DNA from: Daejeonella lutea
GTDB taxonomy: Bacteria; Bacteroidota; Bacteroidia; Sphingobacteriales; Sphingobacteriaceae
NCBI RefSeq assembly: GCF_900168015.1
Contig: NZ_FUYR01000001.1
Coordinates: 281,968-345,967, forward strand
Length of the DNA: 64,000 nucleotides
Direction: 5' to 3'
This document shows, one piece after another, positions 33,164 to 41,896 of this stretch. The translations under genes were made by a program, and so were the position numbers. The notes below the pieces were generated by a model. That model did not search any database, was not told the origin of the DNA, and was given only the letters and a program-made list of their open reading frames with translations. Positions within the stretch are counted from its first letter, which is position 1; the number at the start of each line of letters is the position of its first letter.

Positions 33164-34540
33164 TTAGTTTGGTGGTGCAATAAAAGTTGTTTTTGCCTGT
33201 GAGATTACCTTTCCCTGTGATTGGATTTCAAGGATTAGTTTGCTTTTATACTCTTTTACCAGATTCTGCGGACGAATAAGGAAAAATGTGAGTTTTACAC
33301 TCTCACCCTTTTTTATGAGTCCAGGGGCGCTGATGTATTCGATTTTTGTATCCTTGTCAGGCATCACCATCGAGAACTTTACGGTCTCACTCGTTTTGTT
33401 TATAAGTTCAGCATTGTACAGGTTGCTAACTGTACCATCATCCCGGAGCTGGTAAAGCGTTCCGCCTGCGCGGAGTATAGTGGCTCCGACATCAGACCGG
33501 GTAATCAATAAAAAAGTAAGTGTTCCAAAAAGCAGTGTAAGAATAGCAGCATAGCCATAAATTCGCTTTCCTATAGACGGCTTTTTGTTTTCAGCAACCT
33601 CTTCTTCAGACATGAAACCGATAAGTCTTAGCGGACGATGAGTTTTGGCCATGACCATGTCGCAGGCATCTATACATGCTGTGCAATTGATACATTCCAT
33701 TTGAGTACCCTGTCTTATATCAATCCCTGTCGGGCAGACATCGACACACAGATTACAATCCACACAATCACCGGCCGGCTCAGGGAAATTTTTGTTTATG
33801 TGCCCCCGAGGTTCCCCGCGTGAATAATCATAAGCGACAACAAGTGTTTTACGGTCAATAAGCACTTCCTGGAGCCTTCCGTAAGGGCATATAACGGTAC
33901 AGACCAGTTCTCGTACGTAGGCAAAAACCATATAAAAAATTGCCGTAAATACCCCGATAGAAATGAATCCGTAAAGATGGTTGCTAATGGGCTCGCTGAT
34001 GATTTTGAGAAGCTCATCCGAGCCAATGATATACGCCAGAAACACATTGGCAATGAGAAATGAAATCAGTGCGAAAATCAGGTGCTTACTTGCCTTCTTG
34101 AAAAATTTGGCTGATGTTAAAGGCGAGGCATTTAACTCACGCTGTTTTTTGGCATCACCTTCAATCCAGTACTCAATCTTACGAAAAACCATTTCCATGA
34201 AGATAGTTTGGGGGCAAGCCCAGCCGCACCAAACTCTGCCAAACAAGGATGTGAAAAGAACAACAAAAACTATGAATCCGAGGGTGGCCAATACAAACAG
34301 GTAGAAATCCTGCGGCATAAAAATCACCCCTAATATGACAAATTTGCGTTCCAGGATATTGAATAGAAATAATTGCTCGCCACGGAATTTTATAAAAGGC
34401 GAAAGGAACAGCGGGATCAGTAAAAAATAACTGACCAGACTTCGGTACTGATAAAGTTTGCCTTTGATCAGTTTGGGATAAATCCACACCCGCTTATTAG
34501 TTCCGGATACCATTTGATGGGAATTGCTTGGAGGCAGCAT
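33164..34540 (-). CDS. ccoG: Cytochrome oxidase accessory protein CcoG
   Basis: A 458-residue membrane protein of the CcoG/RdxA/FixG family, a Cu(II) reductase used in cbb3 oxidase biogenesis. Membrane segments near the N-terminus are followed by FGRVWCGWACPQTIFMEM. Two ferredoxin-type [4Fe-4S] motifs follow: CVDCNLCVDVCPTGID and CINCTACIDACD. A last membrane helix precedes a periplasmic Ig-like C-terminal domain. It lies between ccoP (8 bp upstream) and ccoH. Confidence 0.96.
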   Translation of the reverse strand: MLPPSNSHQMVSGTNKRVWIYPKLIKGKLYQYRSLVSYFLLIPLFLSPFIKFRGEQLFLFNILERKFVILGVIFMPQDFYLFVLATLGFIVFVVLFTSLFGRVWCGWACPQTIFMEMVFRKIEYWIEGDAKKQRELNASPLTSAKFFKKASKHLIFALISFLIANVFLAYIIGSDELLKIISEPISNHLYGFISIGVFTAIFYMVFAYVRELVCTVICPYGRLQEVLIDRKTLVVAYDYSRGEPRGHINKNFPEPAGDCVDCNLCVDVCPTGIDIRQGTQMECINCTACIDACDMVMAKTHRPLRLIGFMSEEEVAENKKPSIGKRIYGYAAILTLLFGTLTFLLITRSDVGATILRAGGTLYQLRDDGTVSNLYNAELINKTSETVKFSMVMPDKDTKIEYISAPGLIKKGESVKLTFFLIRPQNLVKEYKSKLILEIQSQGKVISQAKTTFIAPPN

Positions 34541-34548
34541 AATTAGCG

Positions 34549-35430
34549 TTAACCTTCTTCGGCGCCCTGAGCGGCCTTTGGATTAGCAGGGTTGCTGCCT
34601 TTTAAGGATATAATATAATTTGAAACATCTGCGATCTGTTTCTGACTCAGCGTTTTTTCCCATGGAATCATCCCCTTTTCAGGAACACCATACTTGATCG
34701 TCTTAAAAACCGAATTAACTGTCCCGCCGTGCAGCCAGAATTTATCGGTAAGGTTAGGCCCCACCAGACCCTGGCCTTTATCTCCATGACAAGCTACACA
34801 ATTACTGGTATATACCGCTTTACCAGAAATGATCACCGCTTCTGAAAGATCCTCCTTAACCGAGTTTTCGTCGATATTATTTCCAGCCTTTGCCAGGTAA
34901 GCCTCTTTCTCAATTTTCGCCTCGGCCATCTCGATCTCATATTCCTCCTCCTGCATTTTTCCGTAATCAAACACATGGAAGTACATCATGTAAGAGAACG
35001 CGAATACAATTGTCCCGTAAAACAGCCACATGAACCAGGCTGGTGTAGGATTATCGAGTTCCGCAATCCCGTCAAACTCATGCTCCATGATCAGCTCACT
35101 TTCTTCTGATATAGGCTTGAGTCCTAATAGTTTTGTCCAAATGCCTGGTTTGGAACTCTTCCGGGATTGCCATTCTTCGTATTCGAGAGGTTCAACCTTT
35201 TCGTTCTCGAAAAGAGGGCTGGGATGCTGCATCTCCTGGGCAATAACCTTGAATGCTCTGAGCATAGCAAGTGATGCAAGCAAGACCATAAGCGCCGTGG
35301 CGATGAACGCCCCAATCAGTATCTCCATACTAATATTTGGCGATGGGCTGTCGAGTGGCGCAGGATCTGCCTGACCGTAGGCGGTATGCGATAGAAAAAG
35401 GGCGGCAGCTAGGTATGATAATTTCTTCAT
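34549..35430 (-). CDS. ccoP: cbb3 oxidase cytochrome c subunit CcoP
   Basis: A 293-residue subunit with an N-terminal signal-like helix, a second helix (about 36-58) and a third at about 131-150, then a single cytochrome c domain (CVACH, about residues 217-221; axial Met in EKGMIPWE). Proteobacterial CcoP has two c-hemes, so this is the mono-heme form usual in Bacteroidota. The extra N-terminal helical part before the FixP-like N-terminal helix is also a Bacteroidota feature. Confidence 0.95.
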   Translation of the reverse strand: MKKLSYLAAALFLSHTAYGQADPAPLDSPSPNISMEILIGAFIATALMVLLASLAMLRAFKVIAQEMQHPSPLFENEKVEPLEYEEWQSRKSSKPGIWTKLLGLKPISEESELIMEHEFDGIAELDNPTPAWFMWLFYGTIVFAFSYMMYFHVFDYGKMQEEEYEIEMAEAKIEKEAYLAKAGNNIDENSVKEDLSEAVIISGKAVYTSNCVACHGDKGQGLVGPNLTDKFWLHGGTVNSVFKTIKYGVPEKGMIPWEKTLSQKQIADVSNYIISLKGSNPANPKAAQGAEEG

Positions 35431-35457
35431 TTTCCAATGATGATTAAGTTTCAGGCT

Positions 35458-35667
35458 TTAGTCGAATGAGTTTTGGACCTCTTTAAGATGACTCGCAGCT
35501 CGTTCATTCTCGTCGTTTAACGGCAAATTTTCCATATACTCGATTTCTTTTTTATTCATTCGAAAAAGCATAATTGCTACGAGTATAAAAAAGATAAGGA
35601 AGAGCCAGAGTGAGGATATCAGGTATACCTGGCTGTCGGCGAAGTTTTGTATGAATTGTTTGAACAT
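35458..35667 (-). CDS. ccoQ: CcoQ-like small subunit
   Basis: A 69-residue protein with one membrane helix (about 17-37) and a charged cytoplasmic tail (RMNKKEIEYMENLPL). Length, topology and position between ccoNO and ccoP fit CcoQ, which stabilises the cbb3 complex. A heptamer repeat array separates it from ccoNO. Confidence 0.85.
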   Translation of the reverse strand: MFKQFIQNFADSQVYLISSLWLFLIFFILVAIMLFRMNKKEIEYMENLPLNDENERAASHLKEVQNSFD

Positions 35668-35676
35668 GGTTATTTG

Positions 35677-35834
35677 GTTGACAGTTGACGATTGACAGTT
35701 GATAGTTGAGAATTGAAAGTGGACAGGTGAGGTTTGAGTTATAAGTGATAAGTTTTAAGTTTTAGGTAATAAGTAACGGCGTATAGGTACTGTACGACGG
35801 CAATTCACTTATAACTTATTACTTATTACTTACA
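35677..35834. repeat. Heptamer repeats between ccoNO and ccoQ
   Basis: Fourteen or so degenerate 7-bp units (GTTGACA drifting to AATAAGT, 35677-35774) are followed by four inverted units ACTTATA/ACTTATT (35807-35834). The AATAAGT and ACTTATT units can pair into a hairpin. The inverted units include the ccoNO stop codon and encode its last residues (SNK). Confidence 0.88.
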
Positions 35835-37942
35835 ACCTTTATATCCGTTCCCAAACGCTGCAGATACGCTATCACAGCTATTATCTCGCGGTCATTTTTT
35901 ATTTTAATGTTGTCTTTTTTGAGGTTTTCAGAAATATTGCTCGCCTGGGTATTCAGATCTCTGTTCGCAATCTTTTCATAGTTTTCTGCATAAGGCACAC
36001 CCAGTGAACGCATGGCATTTATCTTCGAAATGGTTGTTGTTGTATCAAGTTTCTGATCGATTAGCCATGGATAAGCAGGCATGATACTGCCAGGCGACAT
36101 AGTAGTTGGGTCGAGCATATGGTTGAAGTGCCAGGCGTCAGAATATTTTCCCCCTGTACGGTGCAAATCGGGACCAGTGCGTTTTGATCCCCACAGAAAG
36201 GGATGATCATATACAAACTCACCCGCTTTACTATAGTCGCCATAGCGTTCAGTTTCGGAACGGAACGGGCGAACCATTTGTGAATGACAGCCTACACAGC
36301 CTTCGCGAATGTAGATATCTCGTCCCTGCAGTTCCAGTGGAGAATAAGGTTTTACACTGGCAATAGTTGGTACGTTGGATGAAATTATAAACGTTGGCAT
36401 CATTTCAACCATTCCGCCAATAAGGATTACGATCACTGAAAGCACCATGAAAGCCATCGGCCTGCGCTCAAGGCTGCGGTGCCATGTTTTTTCGCCAGCA
36501 TGTGGAACAAATACAGGTTCTAATGGCAAAGCTTCTGCCGGCTCATTGGCCAGGAGCTTGCCTTTGGACATAGTTTTTATGAGGTTGTAGGTCATCACAA
36601 TAACACCAGCCAGGTACATGGCACCGCCAACAGCCCGGAATATGTACATAGGTATAATCTCGATCGTTGTTTGAAGGAATGCCGGGTATTTCAATAGGCC
36701 TTCCTGAGTGAATTCCTTCAGCATAAGTCCCTGAGCAAAACCAGCGAGATACATAGGAATTGCATAGAAAAGAATACCCAGCGTACCGATCCAAAAGTGA
36801 AAAGCAATGAGCTTTTTTGAGAAAATTTCAGTCTGATACAGTCGCGGGACTAGCCAGTAGAGTATTGCAAAAGTTAAAAAACCATTCCAACCCAAGGCTC
36901 CTACATGCACATGTGCCACTATCCAGTCGGTGAAGTGCCCAATCGCGTTAACCTGCTTCAACGACAGCAATGGGCCTTCGAAAGTAGCCATGCCATATGC
37001 TGTGATACCAACTACCATGAATTTCAGAACTGCATCATCACGTACTTTATCCCAAGCACCCCTCAAAGTAAGTAAGCCGTTTATCATACCGCCCCAGCTT
37101 GGTGCAATAAGCATGATAGAAAAAGCTACCCCAAGTGATTGTGCCCATCCGGGTAAGGATGAATACAGCAAGTGGTGAGGTCCGGCCCAGATATAAATAA
37201 AAATCAGCGACCAGAAGTGGAGTATACTTAGTTTGTAAGAATAAACCGGGCGGTTAGCCATTTTGGGTAAGAAATAATACATCATACCCAGGTATGGAGT
37301 AGTCAGGAAAAATGCAACTGCATTATGACCATACCACCATTGAACCAGTGCATCCTGAACACCTGCATACAGGTAGTAACTCTTGAAAGCTGAAATCGGT
37401 AACTGTGCGGAGTTCACAATGTGGAGTACTGCTACGGTAACGAATGTTGCGATGTAGAACCAGATAGCTACATACATATGCCTTTCCCTGCGTTTGATTA
37501 TCGTACCAAACATATTCACACCGAACACAACCCAAATCAGGGTTATAGCAATATCAATCGGCCATTCAAGTTCAGCATACTCATGCGACGTAGTAAATCC
37601 GAGCGGCAGCGTGATGGCTGCTGAAACAATGATGAGCTGCCAACCCCAGAAGTGGATCTTGCTGAGCACATCACTGAACATCCTTGCTTTCAAAAGGCGT
37701 TGCAGCGAATAATAAACGCCCATAAAAATACCGTTGCCAACGAAAGCAAATATTACAGCATTGGTGTGGAGCGGCCGGATACGTCCGAAGGTAGTGTATT
37801 GATTCCCCAGGTTCGCTTCGGGTGTAAAAAGTTGAAAAGCGACTAGTAAGCCAACGGTCATACCGATGATTCCCCATAAAACTGTTGCTATTCCGAAGTT
37901 CCTGACGATCTTGTTATCGTATTGAAATTTTTCAAGCTGCAT
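35819..37942 (-). CDS. ccoNO: cbb3 oxidase CcoN-CcoO fusion
   Basis: A 707-residue fusion of catalytic subunit I and the mono-heme subunit II. The start is 37942 (MQLEKFQYDN); the longer frame to 38143 runs across the upstream regulatory region. Twelve or more membrane helices carry the heme and CuB histidines (for example RPLHTNAVIFAF, WYGHNAVAFFLT, HVHVGALGWNG). The CcoO part follows at about residue 520, with a membrane anchor and CVGCHSQMVRPF. It reduces O2 with high affinity and pumps protons. A Crp/Fnr box lies 81-92 bp upstream. Confidence 0.97.
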   Translation of the reverse strand: MQLEKFQYDNKIVRNFGIATVLWGIIGMTVGLLVAFQLFTPEANLGNQYTTFGRIRPLHTNAVIFAFVGNGIFMGVYYSLQRLLKARMFSDVLSKIHFWGWQLIIVSAAITLPLGFTTSHEYAELEWPIDIAITLIWVVFGVNMFGTIIKRRERHMYVAIWFYIATFVTVAVLHIVNSAQLPISAFKSYYLYAGVQDALVQWWYGHNAVAFFLTTPYLGMMYYFLPKMANRPVYSYKLSILHFWSLIFIYIWAGPHHLLYSSLPGWAQSLGVAFSIMLIAPSWGGMINGLLTLRGAWDKVRDDAVLKFMVVGITAYGMATFEGPLLSLKQVNAIGHFTDWIVAHVHVGALGWNGFLTFAILYWLVPRLYQTEIFSKKLIAFHFWIGTLGILFYAIPMYLAGFAQGLMLKEFTQEGLLKYPAFLQTTIEIIPMYIFRAVGGAMYLAGVIVMTYNLIKTMSKGKLLANEPAEALPLEPVFVPHAGEKTWHRSLERRPMAFMVLSVIVILIGGMVEMMPTFIISSNVPTIASVKPYSPLELQGRDIYIREGCVGCHSQMVRPFRSETERYGDYSKAGEFVYDHPFLWGSKRTGPDLHRTGGKYSDAWHFNHMLDPTTMSPGSIMPAYPWLIDQKLDTTTTISKINAMRSLGVPYAENYEKIANRDLNTQASNISENLKKDNIKIKNDREIIAVIAYLQRLGTDIKVVSNK

Positions 37943-38022
37943 AGTGTGATTTTGATTTGTTTTCTGCCGTAAAAGTACCCCCGGTGCAATCATTGGAGAG
38001 TGATGCAGGTTAAGGGAAAATG

Positions 38023-38034
38023 TGATTTTCGTCA
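38023..38034. promoter_or_regulatory. Crp/Fnr box upstream of ccoNO
   Basis: The 14-mer GTGATTTTCGTCAC (TGA-N6-TCA core, with an extra G/C pair) is a palindromic Crp/Fnr-type site. It lies in the gap between ccoS and ccoNO, 81 bp upstream of the ccoNO start, a usual distance for activation. Confidence 0.65.
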
Positions 38035-38066
38035 CTTTTGGATTGATGACCAAGGTCGGCCCACTT

Positions 38067-38234
38067 TCACCTTTCACCTTCCTTTTCTTCAGGCACGTCC
38101 TCTTTAAATAAAATCCGCATTGCGGGAGTTTCCATATCGTCATTCTGCCCTGTATTTACTGCCCAAAAGAAAGCTGCCAGGAAACCCAGGGCAAGCAGAA
38201 TGCTGCAACCGATTAATAAGTACAGGATATTCAT
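38067..38234 (-). CDS. ccoS: cbb3 oxidase assembly protein CcoS
   Basis: A 55-residue protein with one membrane helix: MNILYLLIGCSILLALGF at the start, then AAFFWAVNTGQNDD and PAMRILFKED. The FxWAvxxGQxDD and RILF pattern is diagnostic of CcoS, which is needed to insert heme and copper into cbb3 oxidase. Its ATG overlaps the stop of the 34-residue upstream peptide (ATGA). The last Glu/Lys-rich residues run into repeat-like GGTGAAA sequence. Confidence 0.93.
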   Translation of the reverse strand: MNILYLLIGCSILLALGFLAAFFWAVNTGQNDDMETPAMRILFKEDVPEEKEGER

Positions 38235-38335
38235 TTCATTTTCCTTGCCTTAATGCGCGGATATACAATAAAAGCACCGAATAATACGATGCCAAGCACA
38301 AGGGGTGTCGCAAGCAGAATATGGGTTATGTTCAT
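38231..38335 (-). CDS. 34-residue membrane peptide, unrecognised
   Basis: A 34-residue open frame, one hydrophobic helix (about 5-26) followed by a basic tail (PRIKARKMK). It overlaps the ccoI stop by ATGA and its own stop overlaps the ccoS start by ATGA, so both junctions are those of a translationally coupled operon gene. I do not recognise it. Position suggests a role in copper loading or oxidase assembly, but this is only inference. Confidence 0.7.
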   Translation of the reverse strand: MNITHILLATPLVLGIVLFGAFIVYPRIKARKMK

Positions 38336-40719
38336 AACAAATGGTTTTTTGCAGCATAATATCGGGTAGCTGCTGAGGTAAATAAAATAACGGATATCGT
38401 ACTCAGTGGCATCAATACGGCTGCCAGAAGGGGAGAGAGTAATCCCTGGACTGCGAAGTAAACACCTATAATATTATATGTACCGGATATAATAAAGCTT
38501 GCCTTAATAGTATTAAGGGCATCCTTTGAAAGTCTGATAAATGCCGGGATTTTAGTCGTTGACTTTCCGTTCAGAATTGCATCGCATGCAGGGCTGAAGG
38601 TGTTTATGTTGTCGGTGACGGCAACACCCAGATCACTTTGCTGTAATGCTCCAGCGTCATTTAGGCCGTCGCCAATCATCATCACATTCTTACCCTTTTC
38701 CTGAAGGCTCTTAACGTAGTTCAGTTTTGACAAGGGGGATTGGCGGAAGTGCATCTCGGAGCCATTAGGGATAATCATGGATAGCTTTTCTTTATCTGCC
38801 TCGTTGTCTCCGGAAATTACATGCAGTTCGTTTGTTTGTGCCAGGTCGTCAAAAAGTGATCTCAGGCCTGAACGCCAGTACTGGCCGATTTTAAAATAGC
38901 CTTTGTAAATTCCATTGACTTCAAGGTGTGATGCCGCGGACCCAGCAGATGAATTGTTTCTCCTGGGATCAGTGGGGCTTCCCAGCTTAACTAGATTTCC
39001 ATTAATAATACCCGATATGCCTTTGCCGGGTATTTCTTTGAAATCGAGTACGGACAGATAAAACCCGGTGCGAATCTTTTGAATGATTTTCTGGCTTAAA
39101 GGATGAGCTGAATTTCTTGCCAGCGATGCAGTCAATAATTTATCTGTATCAGATAGATCGCCAGTGAAATTTACCTCTGCAGAATCAGGGGAAGTTATTG
39201 TGCCGGTTTTGTCGAAGACCAGTGTATTAACCTGTGCAAGTTGTTCTACGGTATTCGGGCTTTTTAAATAAAATAAGTGTTTATCGAAAATTGATAATAT
39301 TCCGGATAAAGTGAATGGAGTGCTCAGCGAAAGAACACATGGACAGGCCACGATCAATACCGCAGTAAACGAGGTCCAGGCTTTTACACTGTCACCTGTA
39401 AAGGCCCAGTAAGTACCTGCTGTAAAAGCAATTATAAGGGTAACTATACCGAAATACCTGGCAATGGAATCATTGAAGTTTGAAGTTTCTTTCACCGGCC
39501 TGGTAAATGCTTCGTTATTCCACAAACTGGTCAGGTAGCTTTGCGAAACCGGTTTTATGACTTCTAATTCAATAGCTTCTCCCAGCTGGCGTCCGCCGGC
39601 ATACAGGATCTCACCCAATACCTTAGGGATAGGTACGGCTTCCCCGGTAACGAAACTGAAATCTGCAAGTGCATCGCCTTTCATTAATATCGCATCCGCT
39701 GGAATTATTTCATTATTTCGGACCAGTATTCGGTCACCCACCTTAAGGTCTTCCAGTGCGAGAGAAACTTCATCCTTTTCACGGATAAGGGTTACCGCTA
39801 CAGGAAAATAGGATCGGTAATCACGCTTAAAAGAGAGATGACTGTAAGTCCGCTGCTTAACCCACCTGCCCATCAGCAGGAGAAATACCAGTCCGGTGAG
39901 CGTGTCTGTAAATCCGGGTCCGCTTCCACTAATGATCTCAAATGCACTTCGAAGAAAAAGTACAGCAATAATCAGTGCCAGCGGAGCATCCAGGTTTATA
40001 ATTTTATGTTTTAAACCTGCCCAGGCAGATTGAAAGAATTCTCTCCCGCAATAAAAGGTTACAGGGATAGCAAACGCCAGGTTCATCCAGCCAAAAAGTA
40101 TGCGAAACTGATTTTCAATTTCCGCCATTCCGAAATACTCGGGAAAACTTAGAAGCATAACGTTTCCCATACAAAAACCAGCAACCGCAATACGTTTTAT
40201 AAGACTGCGGTTTACCGAGTCCTTTTTTTCTTTAACCACATCCTGCAGACTGATCAGGGGTTCATAGCCTACCGAGATCATCAGCATGACCAGTTCTTTC
40301 AATGATATTTCCTGATTACGAAATGTGATGGCAACCTGCTTTTTAAGAAAGTCTATACGCGAGTGTACCACACCCTTGTTGAATTTATGCAGGTGTTCCA
40401 GAAGCCAGATACATGAGCTGCACTGAATGCCAGGAACGTAAAAAGTGATGCTGCTTACCTGTTCGTCGTTGTAGTCGGTAAGTTTGCTTACAATAGATGG
40501 CTCATCAAGATAGTCTAAATTAACTGCCGTTTGCAGCTGTGCCTGACCTGGACTGTCATTATATGAATAATAACTGCACATGTCTCTTGCAGAAAGGATT
40601 TGATATACGCTCTTACAGCCGATGCAGCAAAATTCCTTTTCATCAGCAATATAGCCTGTCCCGTTTATTTCAGTCCCGCAGTGATAGCATTTTTCCGATT
40701 CAGCAACTTGCTTATTCAT
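38332..40719 (-). CDS. ccoI: cbb3-associated copper P-type ATPase
   Basis: A 795-residue heavy-metal P1B ATPase of the FixI/CcoI type, exporting Cu(I) to the oxidase assembly site. The N-terminus has a Cys-rich zinc-finger-like segment (CYHCGTEI, FCCIGCKSVY) and an HMA domain with GIQCSSCIWLLEH. Further on are eight membrane helices, the CPC ion motif (IVACPCVLSLSTP), the phosphorylation site DKTGTITSP and the hinge GDGLNDAGAL. It heads the ccoI-34aa-ccoS group and is divergent from ric, with two Crp/Fnr boxes between them. Confidence 0.96.
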   Translation of the reverse strand: MNKQVAESEKCYHCGTEINGTGYIADEKEFCCIGCKSVYQILSARDMCSYYSYNDSPGQAQLQTAVNLDYLDEPSIVSKLTDYNDEQVSSITFYVPGIQCSSCIWLLEHLHKFNKGVVHSRIDFLKKQVAITFRNQEISLKELVMLMISVGYEPLISLQDVVKEKKDSVNRSLIKRIAVAGFCMGNVMLLSFPEYFGMAEIENQFRILFGWMNLAFAIPVTFYCGREFFQSAWAGLKHKIINLDAPLALIIAVLFLRSAFEIISGSGPGFTDTLTGLVFLLLMGRWVKQRTYSHLSFKRDYRSYFPVAVTLIREKDEVSLALEDLKVGDRILVRNNEIIPADAILMKGDALADFSFVTGEAVPIPKVLGEILYAGGRQLGEAIELEVIKPVSQSYLTSLWNNEAFTRPVKETSNFNDSIARYFGIVTLIIAFTAGTYWAFTGDSVKAWTSFTAVLIVACPCVLSLSTPFTLSGILSIFDKHLFYLKSPNTVEQLAQVNTLVFDKTGTITSPDSAEVNFTGDLSDTDKLLTASLARNSAHPLSQKIIQKIRTGFYLSVLDFKEIPGKGISGIINGNLVKLGSPTDPRRNNSSAGSAASHLEVNGIYKGYFKIGQYWRSGLRSLFDDLAQTNELHVISGDNEADKEKLSMIIPNGSEMHFRQSPLSKLNYVKSLQEKGKNVMMIGDGLNDAGALQQSDLGVAVTDNINTFSPACDAILNGKSTTKIPAFIRLSKDALNTIKASFIISGTYNIIGVYFAVQGLLSPLLAAVLMPLSTISVILFTSAATRYYAAKNHLL

Positions 40720-40788
40720 CCAATCTTATTTTTTGTAAAGATTGAAGAAAGGCAAATGCCCTGAAATGACACACCTTATATGATTATA

Positions 40789-40800
40789 TGATTTATATCA
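40789..40800. promoter_or_regulatory. Crp/Fnr box, ccoI side
   Basis: TGATTTATATCA has the TGA-N6-TCA core. It lies in the 208-bp divergent gap, 70 bp upstream of the ccoI start and 128 bp upstream of ric. Confidence 0.6.
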
Positions 40801-40829
40801 CTTTTTTGATAAATATTTTCCTGGCTTAG

Positions 40830-40841
40830 TGATTAAGATCA
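40830..40841. promoter_or_regulatory. Crp/Fnr box, ric side
   Basis: TGATTAAGATCA is a near-perfect palindrome with the TGA-N6-TCA core, 87 bp upstream of the ric start. Together with the box at 40789 it gives one candidate site per divergent promoter. Confidence 0.6.
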
Positions 40842-40927
40842 TTCTTTTAATAAGCCGTTTATAATTGAGATCATGTTTTATCGATTCAGATATCCTGTCC
40901 TTTGCAGTATAATCAAAATTTATAATC

Positions 40928-41896
40928 ATGGAAATCTTAGATATACTTGATGTTACACAAATTGAACCCCGATTCAAGCATCCCAGAATTTTTGAAAAAT
41001 TTGACTCCCTTAACCCGAATGAAGGCTTTATTATTGATAACGATCATGATCCTAAGCCCCTATATTATCAGCTGATTGGCGAAAGAGGAAATGTTTTTAC
41101 ATGGGATTACCTCGAGAATGGCCCGGAGCGCTGGAAGGTGAAAATTAGAAAAATCGACGGACAGGACAAAGTGGAAACAATCGGTGAAATGGTCACTAAA
41201 GATTACAGGAAAGCACAGGTTTTCAAAAAATTCGGCATAGACTTCTGTTGCGGAGGTAAGAAAACCGTGGAGGAAGTTTGCCTTACCAAAGGCCTCGATT
41301 CTGCAAAGATAATATCAGAATTAGAAGCTGTGCAGAATCAGGAGCCGGCAGCCGGGCATAAGTTCGACGAATGGCCGCTTGATTTCCTGGCAGATTATAT
41401 CATCAATACCCACCACGACTATGTAAAGAACAACGTGCCTTTTATAACTGAGCTTGCCAATAAAGTTGCAAAGGTGCATCGACAGGGCCACCCCGAAACT
41501 ATAGAAATTGCTAACATTTTCAATGAGGTAGGCAAAGACCTCAGCCTGCATTTGATGAAAGAAGAGAATATTGTGTTCCCTTATGTCAAAGCGCTTGTAC
41601 AGAATACTAAAACTGGCGAGGCTAGCCCGATTGCGGCGTTTGACAGCATCGAAACTCCCACTCAAATGATGGAAATGGAACACGAACAGGCTGGCGAAGC
41701 GATGGCTGCTATACGTGAATTAACCGCAGATTATACGCTTCCGGAGGGAGCCTGCACCTCGTATACCTTGCTCTACAAAAAATTACAGGAGTTTGAAAAT
41801 GATCTTTTCAATCATGTTCATTTGGAAAATAACATATTATTCCCGAAAGCCATAGCCCTGGAAAAGGAAAGTCTGGGCAGCGAAGTGAAAAAATGA
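40928..41896 (+). CDS. ric: Di-iron Fe-S cluster repair protein with DUF2249
   Basis: A 322-residue protein. Residues 1-78 are a DUF2249 domain (LDVTQIEPRFKHPRIFEKFDSL). Residues about 80-140 are the ScdA N-terminal domain with the FGIDFCCGGKKT Cys pair, and the rest is a hemerythrin-like di-iron domain (HHDYVKNN, HLMKEEN, MEHEQAG, HVHLENNILFP). YtfE/ScdA/Ric proteins repair nitrosatively or oxidatively damaged Fe-S clusters. DUF2249 is usually a separate protein or partner. It starts a four-gene run that ends at 44328. Confidence 0.93.
   Translation: MEILDILDVTQIEPRFKHPRIFEKFDSLNPNEGFIIDNDHDPKPLYYQLIGERGNVFTWDYLENGPERWKVKIRKIDGQDKVETIGEMVTKDYRKAQVFKKFGIDFCCGGKKTVEEVCLTKGLDSAKIISELEAVQNQEPAAGHKFDEWPLDFLADYIINTHHDYVKNNVPFITELANKVAKVHRQGHPETIEIANIFNEVGKDLSLHLMKEENIVFPYVKALVQNTKTGEASPIAAFDSIETPTQMMEMEHEQAGEAMAAIRELTADYTLPEGACTSYTLLYKKLQEFENDLFNHVHLENNILFPKAIALEKESLGSEVKK

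Noticed and set aside
37943-38143. N-terminal extension of the ccoNO frame up to 38143
   Set aside because: The extension crosses the Crp/Fnr box and the end of ccoS and is not oxidase-like; MQLEKFQYDN at 37942 is the normal start.
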